Source: Ignavibacteriaceae bacterium (GTDB taxonomy: Bacteria > Bacteroidota > Ignavibacteria > Ignavibacteriales > Ignavibacteriaceae). From it: 64,000 nt of DNA. Made by a program: the position numbers and the translations under genes. Below, piece by piece: positions 27,981-37,257 of this stretch (its first letter is position 1; every line of letters starts with the position of its first letter). The stretch covers positions 62,001 to 126,000 of the forward strand of contig WBUK01000007.1 of NCBI GenBank assembly GCA_008933765.1, written 5' to 3'. Under the pieces are notes generated by a model. It did not search any database. It was not told where the DNA came from and was given only the letters and a program-made list of their open reading frames with translations.

Positions 27981-28723
27981 TATTCAAAAAGTTTAACATA
28001 TTTGGTGAACACATAATTCATGGAATAAAACGAAAGAATAAACCCGTGTGCTCCATCTAAGAAGCCGGCTTTTAAGAAATACATTTTCAAAAATACTGAT
28101 AAGGCGCGTATATATGCAGCGAAAATTCCGGCTCTTTTTCCTTTTTTATACATTTCTTCGGCTGCAAGTGAAGTGTATCGATTAAATTTATCGTAGTAGT
28201 GCTCAGATGTTGGGTCGGTGAAATGATCCAACGGGTGATTAAGTTCCCCAATTTCACCCTTAAATTCCAATCCTTCGTGCACCAAATTATTGTTCATTTT
28301 CACGGTAGTTCTGTTGAACAACCGCGGCACCCTTCCGGGCCACCACCCGCAATGCCGTATCCATTTACCGAGAAACCAAGCCTTTCTCGGCACGCTGTAA
28401 ACATTAAAGTTCGGCTCGGAGGCTTTCCATTCTTTTATTTCGTCGGCAAGTCCGGGGGTTAATGCCTCATCGGCGTCAATCCAGAAAATCCAGTCGTTGC
28501 CGGCGCTGTTGATTCCTTCTTCTTTAGTTTTTGCGTATCCAAGCCACTGAATCACGCGGTATTTAACATCGGGAAATTCCTGAACTATTTTTTCCGTGGA
28601 ATCTGTGGTTGAAGAATCGATGATAATATTAATTTCGTCAACCACACCAATTTGTGAAAGGATACACCTCCTGATATTTGCTTCTTCATTTTTTGCGAGC
28701 ACAACCGACGAAAGTTTAATCAC
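27941..28723 (-). CDS. Family 2 glycosyltransferase (WaaE/KdtX-like)
   Basis: 260 residues, starting with GTG at 28723 whose GTGA overlaps the stop of the upstream radical-SAM gene, so the two are translationally coupled. The GT-A fold begins with LSSVVLAKNEEANIRRC; the metal-binding DxD-type motif is WIDADEAL, and GWWPGRVPRLFNR and LVHEGLEF are typical of the WaaE-like branch that adds glucose to the lipopolysaccharide inner core. A C-terminal amphipathic or hydrophobic part (about 205-240) would hold it at the membrane. Acceptor is inferred. Its 3' end is the first unit of a repeat array. Confidence 0.88.
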   Translation of the reverse strand: MIKLSSVVLAKNEEANIRRCILSQIGVVDEINIIIDSSTTDSTEKIVQEFPDVKYRVIQWLGYAKTKEEGINSAGNDWIFWIDADEALTPGLADEIKEWKASEPNFNVYSVPRKAWFLGKWIRHCGWWPGRVPRLFNRTTVKMNNNLVHEGLEFKGEIGELNHPLDHFTDPTSEHYYDKFNRYTSLAAEEMYKKGKRAGIFAAYIRALSVFLKMYFLKAGFLDGAHGFILSFYSMNYVFTKYVKLFEYNVASQSDTPEKQ

Positions 28724-29754
28724 TCGAACACACCGTCAATTTCAGAGCCACAAACCCCACATTTGTTGCCGGTCATGTTAACGGAAATTACCGAATGCCA
28801 GTCCCTTTCAATCACTTTGGAACTGCATTCGGGGCAGTAAGTAGTCTGCCCTTTGTTATCGTGCACATTCCCGGTGTAAACATATTTCATCCCGGCACTT
28901 AAGGCGATATCGCGCGCAGTCTGAAGTGTTGCAAAAGTAGTTCTCGCTCTGTCTTTCATCTTGAAATCAGGATGAAAAGCAGTGAAATGTATCGGCACTC
29001 TCTCCCCCAAATTGCTTACAATCCATTTAGTCATTTTATTCAGTTCGTCTGGTGAATCATTTTCCCCGGGGATGAGTAAAGTTGTAAGTTCCAACCAGAT
29101 CGAAGTTTTCTCTTTCATCCAGACAATGGTATCCAGCACATCTTTAAGGCTCGAGCCGGTCAGTTTTCTGTAAAAATCTTCGGTAAATCCTTTCAGATCA
29201 ATGTTTGCAGCAGAAGCACCCTTAAAAACTTCATCCCGTGCCGAAGCAGTTACATATCCTGCAGTTACAAAAACGGTATGTATCCCCTCTTCAACGGCAA
29301 TATCAGTAATATCGCGCGCATATTCGGCAAAAATTACCGGGTCGTTGTATGTGAATGCAATCGAAGGTGTGTGGTGTCGCCTTGCGAGCGCTACAACATC
29401 CGTTGGCGAAGCATAATACGAATTTGATTCATCCAACTTTGCTTTGCTGATCGTCCAGTTTTGGCAAAATTTACATCCTAAGTTGCAACCTGCGGTTCCA
29501 AAGGAAAGAATCACTGAGCCCGGCAGGAAGTGGTTAAGTGGTTTTTTCTCAATCGGATCGACGGCAAACCCGGTGGGTCTTCCGTAACCAATGGAAACCA
29601 ACTTGTTATTTTCGTTTTTTCTGATGAAACAAAAGCCATGCTGCCCTTCACTCAGCTCGCAGTAGCGCGGGCAAAGCGTACAGAGAACCCTGCCGTTTTT
29701 AGTAAGCTCCCACCATTTCGCTACATGGTGTTTAGTTTTTACTTCGCTAATCAT
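28720..29754 (-). CDS. amrS: AmmeMemoRadiSam-system radical SAM enzyme
   Basis: 344 residues. The radical-SAM cluster motif is GCNLGCKFCQNW, CxxxCxxC at Cys90, 94 and 97, with a Cys-rich N-terminus (CTLCPRYC) and a C-terminal zinc-ribbon-like pair (CPEC, CGVCG). This is the AmrS/PflA-like family, recently linked to radical modification chemistry and usually encoded with AMMECR1 and MEMO proteins; neither is in the window. The real substrate is unknown to me. It forms a two-gene unit with the glycosyltransferase by the GTGA overlap. Confidence 0.9.
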   Translation of the reverse strand: MISEVKTKHHVAKWWELTKNGRVLCTLCPRYCELSEGQHGFCFIRKNENNKLVSIGYGRPTGFAVDPIEKKPLNHFLPGSVILSFGTAGCNLGCKFCQNWTISKAKLDESNSYYASPTDVVALARRHHTPSIAFTYNDPVIFAEYARDITDIAVEEGIHTVFVTAGYVTASARDEVFKGASAANIDLKGFTEDFYRKLTGSSLKDVLDTIVWMKEKTSIWLELTTLLIPGENDSPDELNKMTKWIVSNLGERVPIHFTAFHPDFKMKDRARTTFATLQTARDIALSAGMKYVYTGNVHDNKGQTTYCPECSSKVIERDWHSVISVNMTGNKCGVCGSEIDGVFE

Positions 29755-29862
29755 CGCTTCATCTCATTAAAATAAAACTATAAAACAATAAGTACTTTCT
29801 TAAATAAATCTCTTTTTAAATAAATTTTAATCCGGTTAAATAATTTTTAAAAAACTCTCTTT

Positions 29863-31347
29863 TTATATAATAAAAATCTTCAGTTTATTTGCTCTTCCCG
29901 TTTCAGCAACCGGTGTACCGGATGTGAAGATAACCACATCTCCTTTTTTCGCAAGCCCCAGTTCAACTATTAATTTCGACGCTTCCGGTATTAAAATCTC
30001 CGAATCTCTGTCAAGATCGGGCATGAAAAGTGAAGAAACACCCCAGTACAGACAAAGGTTGTTCATTGTCTCAAATTTGTCGGAAATGGCTATAATTCTT
30101 GATTGTGGGCGGTATTTCGAAAGACGGCGTGCTGTTCTTCCAAGCTCGGAGAAAACAACCACCGCAGAGGCACCTACCTCCCGGCTCATTTGAACTATCC
30201 CCTTGTTCACTGAATCAAACAATCGATCGAATCCGTCGTGAATGTAATCATATTCTACAACTCTGTTCCAATATTCGTGGACACCGGCATTTCTGACGAT
30301 ATTGTTCATAATTTCAACAGTTCTGACAGGAAATTTACCGACGGATGTTTCAGCTGAAAGCATAACCACATCGGTCCCGTCCCACACTGCGTTTGCAACA
30401 TCTGAAGCTTCAGCACGGGTGGGAATCGGGTTGTTCACCATCGATTCCAACATCTGAGTTGCAGTAATAACAAGCTTGCCAACAGCGTTGCAACGGGTAA
30501 TAATATTTTTTTGTATCAACGGAACATCCTGCGGATTCATTTCCACACCCAAATCACCGCGGGCAACCATTATACCGTCAGATACTTGAAGAATCTCCTC
30601 AAAATTATCAACTGCTTCCTGCATTTCAATCTTTGCGATAATCGGCGTGTTCACTCCCCTTTCATTCATCCAGCTGCGCAGACCGGTAATGTCCGAAGCA
30701 CGACGCACAAAAGAAAGTGCCACAAAATCAACACGATGGTTCTCGTAAATATACGCCAGGTTTATCAAATCCTGTTCAGTTACCGATGGAGTAGAAAGCA
30801 CCATCCCCGGCAGGTTCATCCCCTTTTTTGGTTTAAGCACACCACCGTTGTCTATTCTGCAAACAACGGTGCGCTCTTCTAAATCCGTAACCGTAAGTCT
30901 TATTAGTCCATCGTCAATTAAGATTCTATCCCCTGTTTTTGCATCATCTGCCAATAATTTGTACGAAGTTGAAACCATTTCGCTCGTACCATCAATATCA
31001 TCAATGGTAATGCGGAGTGTATCTCCGGATTTAATTTCAATTTCCGGTTTGCTAAGGTTACCAATTCTGATTTTTGGTCCCTGCAAATCGGCAAGAACTG
31101 CCAAAGAAGTCGATTCGGATTTGCAGGCTTCGTGAACATTGAAGAAGATATTGTCAAAAAAAGCGTGTGTTCCGTGAGAAAAATTCAAGCGAACACCATC
31201 CATCCCTGCACGGATCATTTGTGCAATAACCGCTTTATCTGAAGTTGCGGGACCGAGCGTGCACAAAATTTTTGTTCTCGCAAAGTGAAAACTGGAACCT
31301 TGTTGCGTCTCTTTTGGTTTTATACTCTTGAAATCATCGTTCATCAT
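29863..31347 (-). CDS. pyk: Pyruvate kinase
   Basis: 494 residues covering the barrel, the inserted beta domain and the C-terminal regulatory domain. Signatures: TKILCTLGPATSDKAVI, RLNFSHGTH, DLQGPKIRIGNL, the active-site IIAKIEMQEAVDNFEEIL with catalytic Lys, GIMVARGDLGVEMNPQDVP, and TATQMLESMVNNPIPTRAEA. It converts phosphoenolpyruvate and ADP to pyruvate and ATP. The C-terminal domain (VFTSGTPVAETGRANKLK) is complete. It is monocistronic, with AT-rich flanks. Its 3' flank has a vague AT-rich echo of the last codons that I do not count. Confidence 0.97.
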   Translation of the reverse strand: MMNDDFKSIKPKETQQGSSFHFARTKILCTLGPATSDKAVIAQMIRAGMDGVRLNFSHGTHAFFDNIFFNVHEACKSESTSLAVLADLQGPKIRIGNLSKPEIEIKSGDTLRITIDDIDGTSEMVSTSYKLLADDAKTGDRILIDDGLIRLTVTDLEERTVVCRIDNGGVLKPKKGMNLPGMVLSTPSVTEQDLINLAYIYENHRVDFVALSFVRRASDITGLRSWMNERGVNTPIIAKIEMQEAVDNFEEILQVSDGIMVARGDLGVEMNPQDVPLIQKNIITRCNAVGKLVITATQMLESMVNNPIPTRAEASDVANAVWDGTDVVMLSAETSVGKFPVRTVEIMNNIVRNAGVHEYWNRVVEYDYIHDGFDRLFDSVNKGIVQMSREVGASAVVVFSELGRTARRLSKYRPQSRIIAISDKFETMNNLCLYWGVSSLFMPDLDRDSEILIPEASKLIVELGLAKKGDVVIFTSGTPVAETGRANKLKIFII

Positions 31348-31674
31348 TTGATTAACCTTTTAGAAAAGTTATATAATCCCGTTTCATTGGTAAATACCCA
31401 ACTCTTAGGCAAAAGCCCGTTTGTGAGTAAAAACCCATCCGGCGGGCAAAAAATCTTAAAAAGTTAAATCAATTTAATAAATTCTTCTGATGAGTGATAA
31501 TATTATTAACAAATTTTATTCAACGGGTGCAACTTGGAAGCTCAAGCTTTTAACTTTAGTGTGACAGCAGTCATATTTAAAGGGATAAAAGCTGGAATGT
31601 GACCGATGTTATTTCTCGTTAACTCGTAAAAGTTTATCTTTGCGATGTGAAATTATCAAATTAAACCTTAACTA
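31348..31674. other. Intergenic region between pyk and the small membrane protein
   Basis: 327 bp between divergent genes. On the pyk side there is a GCCCG...CGGGC dyad (about 31408-31455) that might fold in the pyk leader. On the other side lies the -7 element described at 31635. No RNA gene recognised. Confidence 0.5.
31635..31642 (+). promoter_or_regulatory. -7 element for the small membrane protein gene
   Basis: TATCTTTG matches the Bacteroidota -7 consensus TAnnTTTG exactly. The expected start of transcription is near 31649, giving a leader of about 26 nt. No clear -33 TTTG is seen at the right spacing. Confidence 0.5.
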
Positions 31675-31863
31675 ATGAGCAATAAAAATTTTTTCAACTG
31701 GGATGTCAAAACAGGTGACTATCTCAGAGACGAAGAATACGATAAGTTATATCTGAGTAATAAACGACATGAGAAGTTAATAAAAACTGCTTCATGGATC
31801 GGCGCGGCGGTTGTTATCGCTGCTATTTTCTTCATTGTGTTGGAGACCCTTACAAAAGTTTAA
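31675..31863 (+). CDS. Small single-span membrane protein, unknown function
   Basis: 62 residues. A polar, charged N-terminus (FNWDVKTGDYLRDEEYDKLY) precedes one transmembrane helix (about 40-58, WIGAAVVIAAIFFIVLETL). I recognise no family. It is likely real because it has its own -7 element upstream and a strong terminator 73 bp downstream, in a window where spurious frames lack both. Tail-anchored topology with the N-terminus in the cytoplasm is inferred. Confidence 0.7.
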   Translation: MSNKNFFNWDVKTGDYLRDEEYDKLYLSNKRHEKLIKTASWIGAAVVIAAIFFIVLETLTKV

Positions 31864-31935
31864 CACAAATTGTGTTTTAACATTGTGGTTACTTTGTTTT
31901 TCAGAACTTTGTGCCGCAGTGAACCTTTTGAATTT

Positions 31936-31962
31936 AAGCCGTGGAAAACACGGCTTTTTTTG
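31936..31962 (+). terminator. Rho-independent terminator
   Basis: AAGCCGTG (31936-31943), loop GAAAA, CACGGCTT (31949-31956), followed by TTTTTG TTTTG. It ends the small membrane protein transcript before the histidine kinase gene. Confidence 0.85.
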
Positions 31963-32124
31963 TTTTGCAGTTTTTCTCACCCATTCCTTCCCAAAAAAAT
32001 TTGTTTCTATTTTTTTTATCCTTTCATAATTGAAATATTTTATTTATTTTTCAGGTTAGTCCTTTTGTACTTATTATTCGGGCATATTAAATTCTAATCA
32101 TCATCAAAAAATAGTAATCGCGTA

Positions 32125-33978
32125 ATGTCTATAACTAAGAGCCTTTCCTTAGAAGAAATGATTTCATTTGATTTCTATTTTGAAAATTCAACTGATTTCA
32201 TCTGCGTAATCGATAAAAACGGCAAATTCATAAAGGTAAACCCTATCTTTTCTACAAAATTGGGCTACAGCAGCGATCAAATAATTGGAGAGCCGTTCAT
32301 TAATTTTGTCCACCCTGAAGATGTTTCAATTTCCATTCTGAATTTCGAAAAAGTTTTCGGTGGAATGACTGATTTGACAATGATTAACCGCTATCGAAAG
32401 TCAGATGGCTCTTATATCTTCGTTGAATGGCAAGCCCATGTCTTCCCTGATGTAATGGTTGCTCAGGGGGTTGATGTTACAGAAAAAATGAACCTTGAAC
32501 AAGAACTTAAGGAAAGTATTGAGCGACTGCGAAGAGTTTTTGATAATTCGCCCAATATGGTCGCACTTCTTGATGCCGAAACCCATAAGTACCTTGAATT
32601 TAACAAACAAATGGAAATTGCAACCGGGAGAACCCGGAAAGATTTATTGGGGCAAGAGTATTGTATCTACCCATTATGGCACGATAAAGACCAAAGAGAT
32701 ATTTTCTTCAGAAAGGTGAAAGAAGATAAGCAAGTTACCAATTTTACCGCTGAGCTACAACCCTTTGGAAAAGAGATACGAAAATATTTAGTCTCCGGTG
32801 GTTTGATTGATTACAAAGATCAGAAGCAGATGGTGGTGATTGCCACAGATTTCACCGCGTACTATAAAAAGGAGAATGGACTTAGAGAAAGTGAAAAAAG
32901 AATAGCCGACCTTTTCGATAATATGGTCGAGTTCTTTACGCTCTACAAAATTACCGATGATAAAAAAGACCTGATTTTCATTCAGGCGAATAAAGCCTAT
33001 CTTCAAAATTATGATTTTGCAGTAAAAGAGTTATCAATTGGTAAAAAGTGGAGTGAAGTTAATGAAAAAGCGGACATGGCTCAAATGGCTGCTTTTATCA
33101 GCTTAGTTGAAAAAGAACATCCCAAAAAATTCACTATGAAGCACGCAGGGAGCGATCGCTGGATAAAAGGCTCGGCGTATATTCCCTCTCCCGGTTATCT
33201 TGCTCTGCTTTTCTCAGATATAACAGAAGAAAAACGCACCCAGGATTTGGTGCTGCAGCAAAAAGAGGAACTTGAAGCTGCGGCAAAAGAAAAAGATGCA
33301 CTTATATCGGTCTTGGTTCATGATTTAAGGAGCCCGTTCGGTGCTCTGCTTAATTTTTCTGAAATTTTCAGAGATGAGATAGATGAACTTTCTAAAGAAG
33401 AGATCAAAGAAATGGCAACGAGTGTTTCTTCGCTTATCTCTTCGGCATATTCCAACATGAATGAGATGATCGAATATGTTTTGCACCAACGCGGCTTATC
33501 CAAAATTGAAAAATCGAAGATGGATGTCTGTGCTGTTGCTAAAAGAGCCACAGCATTTTTAAAAGGTAGTTACGAAGGGAAGAAAATAGAATTAAATGTT
33601 GCTAACGGAAAGTACCTTGATATTAATGCAGACCCGAAAAAAGTAGAATCAATCTTTTCAAACCTTATTTCGAATGCTATTAAATTTACCCCACGAGGCG
33701 GGAAAATTGATGTAACCTTTGAAGATAAGGGTGATTTTGTCCAATGTACTGTTTCAGATACGGGTATTGGTGTTCCGGAAGAATCTAAGGACTCACTCTT
33801 TTCAGTAGAGTCAAAATTAAAAAGAAAAGGTACCGAGGGAGAAGCAAGCTCCGGGATGGGTTTACTTCTTTGCAAAGAGTTCGTTACTCTTCACAACGGT
33901 GAAATCAGATGCGAAAACAACCCGGGAGGCGGCACTTCATTTATCTTCACCCTCGAAAAAAATGGGGTACACAACTAA
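32125..33978 (+). CDS. PAS-domain sensor histidine kinase
   Basis: 617 residues, no membrane segment, so cytoplasmic. Three PAS-like domains: about 12-120 (DFICVIDKNGKFIKVNP), 130-245 and 260-375. A coiled coil (KEELEAAAKEKDALI) leads to the HisKA box VLVHDLRSPFGALLNF with phospho-acceptor His399. The HATPase domain has the N box NLISNAIKFTPRGG, G1 DTGIGVPEES and G2 GEASSGMGLLLCKEF. All catalytic motifs are intact. No response regulator gene is near, so it is an orphan kinase. Its stop overlaps the convergent Lon-like gene by four bases. Confidence 0.92.
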   Translation: MSITKSLSLEEMISFDFYFENSTDFICVIDKNGKFIKVNPIFSTKLGYSSDQIIGEPFINFVHPEDVSISILNFEKVFGGMTDLTMINRYRKSDGSYIFVEWQAHVFPDVMVAQGVDVTEKMNLEQELKESIERLRRVFDNSPNMVALLDAETHKYLEFNKQMEIATGRTRKDLLGQEYCIYPLWHDKDQRDIFFRKVKEDKQVTNFTAELQPFGKEIRKYLVSGGLIDYKDQKQMVVIATDFTAYYKKENGLRESEKRIADLFDNMVEFFTLYKITDDKKDLIFIQANKAYLQNYDFAVKELSIGKKWSEVNEKADMAQMAAFISLVEKEHPKKFTMKHAGSDRWIKGSAYIPSPGYLALLFSDITEEKRTQDLVLQQKEELEAAAKEKDALISVLVHDLRSPFGALLNFSEIFRDEIDELSKEEIKEMATSVSSLISSAYSNMNEMIEYVLHQRGLSKIEKSKMDVCAVAKRATAFLKGSYEGKKIELNVANGKYLDINADPKKVESIFSNLISNAIKFTPRGGKIDVTFEDKGDFVQCTVSDTGIGVPEESKDSLFSVESKLKRKGTEGEASSGMGLLLCKEFVTLHNGEIRCENNPGGGTSFIFTLEKNGVHN

Positions 33979-36494
33979 GGTTGCGAATCAGTTCCTGAAC
34001 CGCTCAAAATAGTAGAGTTTGGTACCGGTGGTTCTTTTGTAGCCGATGAGTGTTGCTTCTGGCTTTTGTCAAGTTTAAAAGGGTCTTTATTAAACATATA
34101 CATCTTTTTAAGATTTTGTGTTGCAATGCCGTAAATCGTGTTGCGCGGGTAACACCCATCTTCGCTTATCTCACCTGCTTTCACACCCATAAGAATTTCC
34201 AATGCCTCAGACAGATTTGTAACCGGGTAGATATGAAACTCACCATTGCGGGCTGCTTCCATTACTTCTTCTTCAAGCATGAGGTTGTCAATGTTCGATG
34301 CAGGAATAATCACTCCTTGTCCGCGTGTTAATCCCTTAGCTTTACATATTTTGAAAAAACCTTCAATTTTTTCATTCACACCGCCAATTGGCTGCACTAC
34401 CCCCTTTTGATTTAAGGAACCCGTCACCGCAATCGATTGGTTAATCGGCAACCGGGTGATTCCGGAAATAATAGCTGCTAACTCTGCAATTGAGGCAGAA
34501 TCCCCATCAATACTTCCGTAAGATTGCTCGAAAACAATGTTAGTTGTAATGGATAAAGGGGTTAAATGCGAGAATTTTTCGCGTAGAAATCCGGAAATTA
34601 TCTGAATCGCCTTGTCGTGTGTTTTGCCCGAGAGCCGCGATTCCTTTTCCACATTAATAATAATGCCGTTTCCCGGCGCCACCGAGCTTGAAATCCTGAC
34701 CGGTTTACCAAAAGCAATCAGATCGTTTCCGTAAACCGCCAAACCATTTACCTGCCCAATTTTCTTGCCGGTGGTGTCGATGAATATTTTGTTTTCTGTT
34801 ATCATTTCGTGAAGTTTTCCCTCTAAGAGTGCATGTCGTTCCTTAGCTTTTGCAAAAGCTTTGCGCACATGTTCAGAGCGAACCTTCCCTGAACCATCTT
34901 CACCCGCCCAGAACGAGGCTTCCCGCACAATATCTGCAATAACGGAAAACCGTGAGGTTAACTTATCTTTCGAGCCTGCTAACCGGGCGGCAAGCTCCAT
35001 CACGGAGGCAATAGCCGATTTATGAAACTCTCTTAGGTGTTCTTCTGAGATAATTTTTTTTATCACATGCGCAAATTGCACAAGCACTTCTTTCGTGCGA
35101 TTAACCTCATAATCAAACTCCGCCAACACTTTGAATATCTTTTTGAAGTCATCTTCACGGTCAGCAAGCAAAGAATAGATATAGGAATTGCCGACTAAAA
35201 TCACTTTCAGATCGATCGGAATCGATTCCGGCTTAAGGGATGAAGGCGGCATCTGATAGTAGATGTGGTTATCCTGTATATCCAGCAGCATGTAGGTGAG
35301 GGCTCGCTTCAGTTTTAGCCAAACACCCGGTACCTCGAAAAGGTGCCCCACCCTAAGCACTAAAAATCCGCCATTTGCACGCAACATAGAGCCGGCTTTT
35401 ATGTTCATAAAATCAGAATACCAGTTGCCGTGGCGGTCGGGGGTTCTTTCAATCGTTCCAAACAACGAGAGCATTGAAGGCGACTTTTCAATAACCACGG
35501 GCACCGATGTAACACCCGCATTATCTAAGATCACATTCACATCATAAGCACGGAAAGGGTCAATCGGGAAAGTTTCGGCTAATGCTTCAGGGGAAGCCTG
35601 CGACACTTTAAAAATCTGTATGCTCGAAAGAAGGTCTTTTTCCAAAGAATCAAGCCAACTCAACACATTCTCTTCTGTGTAAGCCTCCCGTAACTGGTTC
35701 AGTGCACCTTTTACGAATGCATCAGCCTCCTGTTGCTCAAGATTTCTGATTTCAGTGTGAAGGTCCTGAGCAATTTTCACATGCTTTTTCACCAAAGTTA
35801 TCAGGTCGTGCTGCCTGCGGGTGTAGTTTTCGTATATTTTTTCAGCGGCTTTTTTCGTGATTGATTTTTTTTCAATCAGCTCGTCAATTTGTGAAATAAG
35901 TACGGGCTTACCCTCGATAACGGGCATAATTTCAGGGTGAACGCCATCTTCCCCCTGAACCTGCCCAAGCGTAAGCCCATCTTTATTAATCATTTTTTCA
36001 AAATCTTGAATCAACTGCTGTTCAACTTTTGCATACTTGTTTACTGTAGCAGCCTTTTTTTGGTTAAAAGATTCAGATTCAAGCAGTTGCGGAATCCGCT
36101 CCCTCAGCAGCGAAATTAACGCATTAACTTCATACTTAAATTTAAGGGCTTTCCCCGCCTTAAAAGTAAGCAGAATAGGCATATCCGGGTTACGAAAGTT
36201 GTTCACATACGCATAATCTGAAAGATCAGGCGTTTGCTTCAACATCGTTTCCAGTATTTTCTTCACCGTGGTCGCTTTGCCCGTTCCCGCCAATCCGGCA
36301 ATATAAATATTATATCCGGGCGAGTGTAACCCAACGCCAAGCTTAAGCGCCTCAAGCGCCCGATCCTGCCCTATGATGTCTTCAAGGGGCCTTATCTCGG
36401 CGGTTGATTCAAATTTAAAAGTTGAAAGGTTACATTTCCATCTGTAGGCAGAGGGTTTAAGTTCGGGGTGCTTTTTAGCCGGTGAAGGTTTCAT
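33975..36494 (-). CDS. LonB-like ATP-dependent protease
   Basis: 839 residues. An AAA+ module at the N-terminus (DIIGQDRALEALKLG, Walker A AGLAGTGKATTV) is interrupted by a long helical insertion (about 110-290). The C-terminal Lon protease domain has the catalytic Ser in GSIDGDSASIAELAA and the Lys in GGVNEKIEGFF. This is the YcbZ/LonB-like branch called 'Lon-related putative ATP-dependent protease', distinct from LonA. It probably degrades selected or damaged proteins. The C-terminal 40 residues are polar and look disordered. It is convergent with the histidine kinase. Confidence 0.92.
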   Translation of the reverse strand: MKPSPAKKHPELKPSAYRWKCNLSTFKFESTAEIRPLEDIIGQDRALEALKLGVGLHSPGYNIYIAGLAGTGKATTVKKILETMLKQTPDLSDYAYVNNFRNPDMPILLTFKAGKALKFKYEVNALISLLRERIPQLLESESFNQKKAATVNKYAKVEQQLIQDFEKMINKDGLTLGQVQGEDGVHPEIMPVIEGKPVLISQIDELIEKKSITKKAAEKIYENYTRRQHDLITLVKKHVKIAQDLHTEIRNLEQQEADAFVKGALNQLREAYTEENVLSWLDSLEKDLLSSIQIFKVSQASPEALAETFPIDPFRAYDVNVILDNAGVTSVPVVIEKSPSMLSLFGTIERTPDRHGNWYSDFMNIKAGSMLRANGGFLVLRVGHLFEVPGVWLKLKRALTYMLLDIQDNHIYYQMPPSSLKPESIPIDLKVILVGNSYIYSLLADREDDFKKIFKVLAEFDYEVNRTKEVLVQFAHVIKKIISEEHLREFHKSAIASVMELAARLAGSKDKLTSRFSVIADIVREASFWAGEDGSGKVRSEHVRKAFAKAKERHALLEGKLHEMITENKIFIDTTGKKIGQVNGLAVYGNDLIAFGKPVRISSSVAPGNGIIINVEKESRLSGKTHDKAIQIISGFLREKFSHLTPLSITTNIVFEQSYGSIDGDSASIAELAAIISGITRLPINQSIAVTGSLNQKGVVQPIGGVNEKIEGFFKICKAKGLTRGQGVIIPASNIDNLMLEEEVMEAARNGEFHIYPVTNLSEALEILMGVKAGEISEDGCYPRNTIYGIATQNLKKMYMFNKDPFKLDKSQKQHSSATKEPPVPNSTILSGSGTDSQP

Positions 36495-36539
36495 CGTAAA
36501 TTCTGCAAATTTGAAAAAATGTTTTAAAAGAATTGTTGA

Positions 36540-36776
36540 TTATGCGGGTGGATTCCAGGTTTCTAAGTTAAGTTTCAACTCTTTTTCCAACAGAGTTTTA
36601 ATTTCTTTGACCCGGAGTGCCGTTCTGTTCAGGGTTGAATATGTGTTGTCAACATAGATACGAAGTTCCTCAAGATTGTGTCCGTCCGGTTTCAGATGAA
36701 TAGCCTCCACCATATCTTTGAAAATAGCGTCTAACGCTTCAATTGCAACTTTATATTTTTCCATTGACTTATCCAT
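36540..36776 (-). CDS. Small helical protein, unknown
   Basis: 78 residues from the ATG at 36776, which has GGAG eight bases upstream; a TTG four codons earlier contains that ribosome site and is rejected. The sequence is highly charged and probably all-helical (EKYKVAIEALDAIFKDMVEA, LRVKEIKTLLEKELKL). I do not recognise a family. It lies 45 bp upstream of the Lon-like gene on the same strand and may be co-transcribed with it, perhaps as an adaptor; that is speculation. Confidence 0.6.
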   Translation of the reverse strand: MDKSMEKYKVAIEALDAIFKDMVEAIHLKPDGHNLEELRIYVDNTYSTLNRTALRVKEIKTLLEKELKLNLETWNPPA

Positions 36777-36925
36777 TTTCTTCTCCAAAAAATAATATTG
36801 AATTGGTATTCAAAGATAATAATTTTTTTTATGATGTGTAAACTTTAATTTTAGGTAACCGAAAATAAACCGTAAAGTGCAGACACCGGCCGGCAAACTT
36901 TAAATGCAGAAACCGGCTGATATAC

Positions 36926-36956
36926 AAAAAAAATGCCGTCTGTTCATCAGACGGCA
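36926..36956 (-). terminator. Rho-independent terminator of the second surface locus
   Basis: TGCCGTCTG (36934-36942), loop TTCAT, CAGACGGCA (36948-36956). On the minus strand the stem is followed by eight T. It lies about 300 bp beyond the last gene (PorV-like), with the 56-bp repeats in between. Confidence 0.85.
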
Positions 36957-36993
36957 CTTTGGGAATTGTCGGTTTAACTTTCTCCGGCAGCAG

Positions 36994-37257
36994 TTTCCTT
37001 AGCTATTAACCACAGGATAAAACTTTGCTTTTGTCAAATATTCATCCGCTTTCCTTAGCTATTAACCACAGGATAAAACTTTGCTTTTGTCAAATATTCA
37101 TCCGCTTTCCTTAGCTATTAACCACAAGAGAAAACCTTGCTTTAATCAAATATTCATCTGCTTTCCTTAGCTGTTAACCACAGGATAAAACTTTGCTTTT
37201 ATTAAATATTCATCTGCTTCTTTAACTGCTGACCAAAAGTTAAAAACCCAGGCAGGC
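36994..37257. repeat. Five tandem 56-bp repeats in a 3' untranslated region
   Basis: Units begin with TTTCCTTAGCTATTAACCAC at 36994, 37050, 37106, 37162 and (diverged) 37218. The first two are virtually identical; divergence grows towards the PorV-like gene, whose stop codon directly abuts the last unit. 56 is not a multiple of three and no open frame crosses the array, so it is non-coding. It would be transcribed between the stop codon and the terminator. Confidence 0.9.

Larger units (their letters stand above)
36777..37257. other. Non-coding stretch with terminator and 56-bp repeats
   Basis: 480 bp between the small helical gene and the PorV-like gene. It holds the minus-strand terminator at 36926-36956 and five tandem 56-bp units (36994-37257), both described separately. 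The rest (36790-36925) shows nothing recognisable. Confidence 0.7.

Noticed and set aside
29800..29880. Echo of the pyruvate kinase tail
   Set aside because: A similar TTTATT...TAAAAAGAGA phrase lies 48 bp downstream of the stop, but the region is almost pure A/T and the match could be chance.
36994..37257. CRISPR array
   Set aside because: The 56-bp units are contiguous with no unique spacers, and there are no cas genes nearby.
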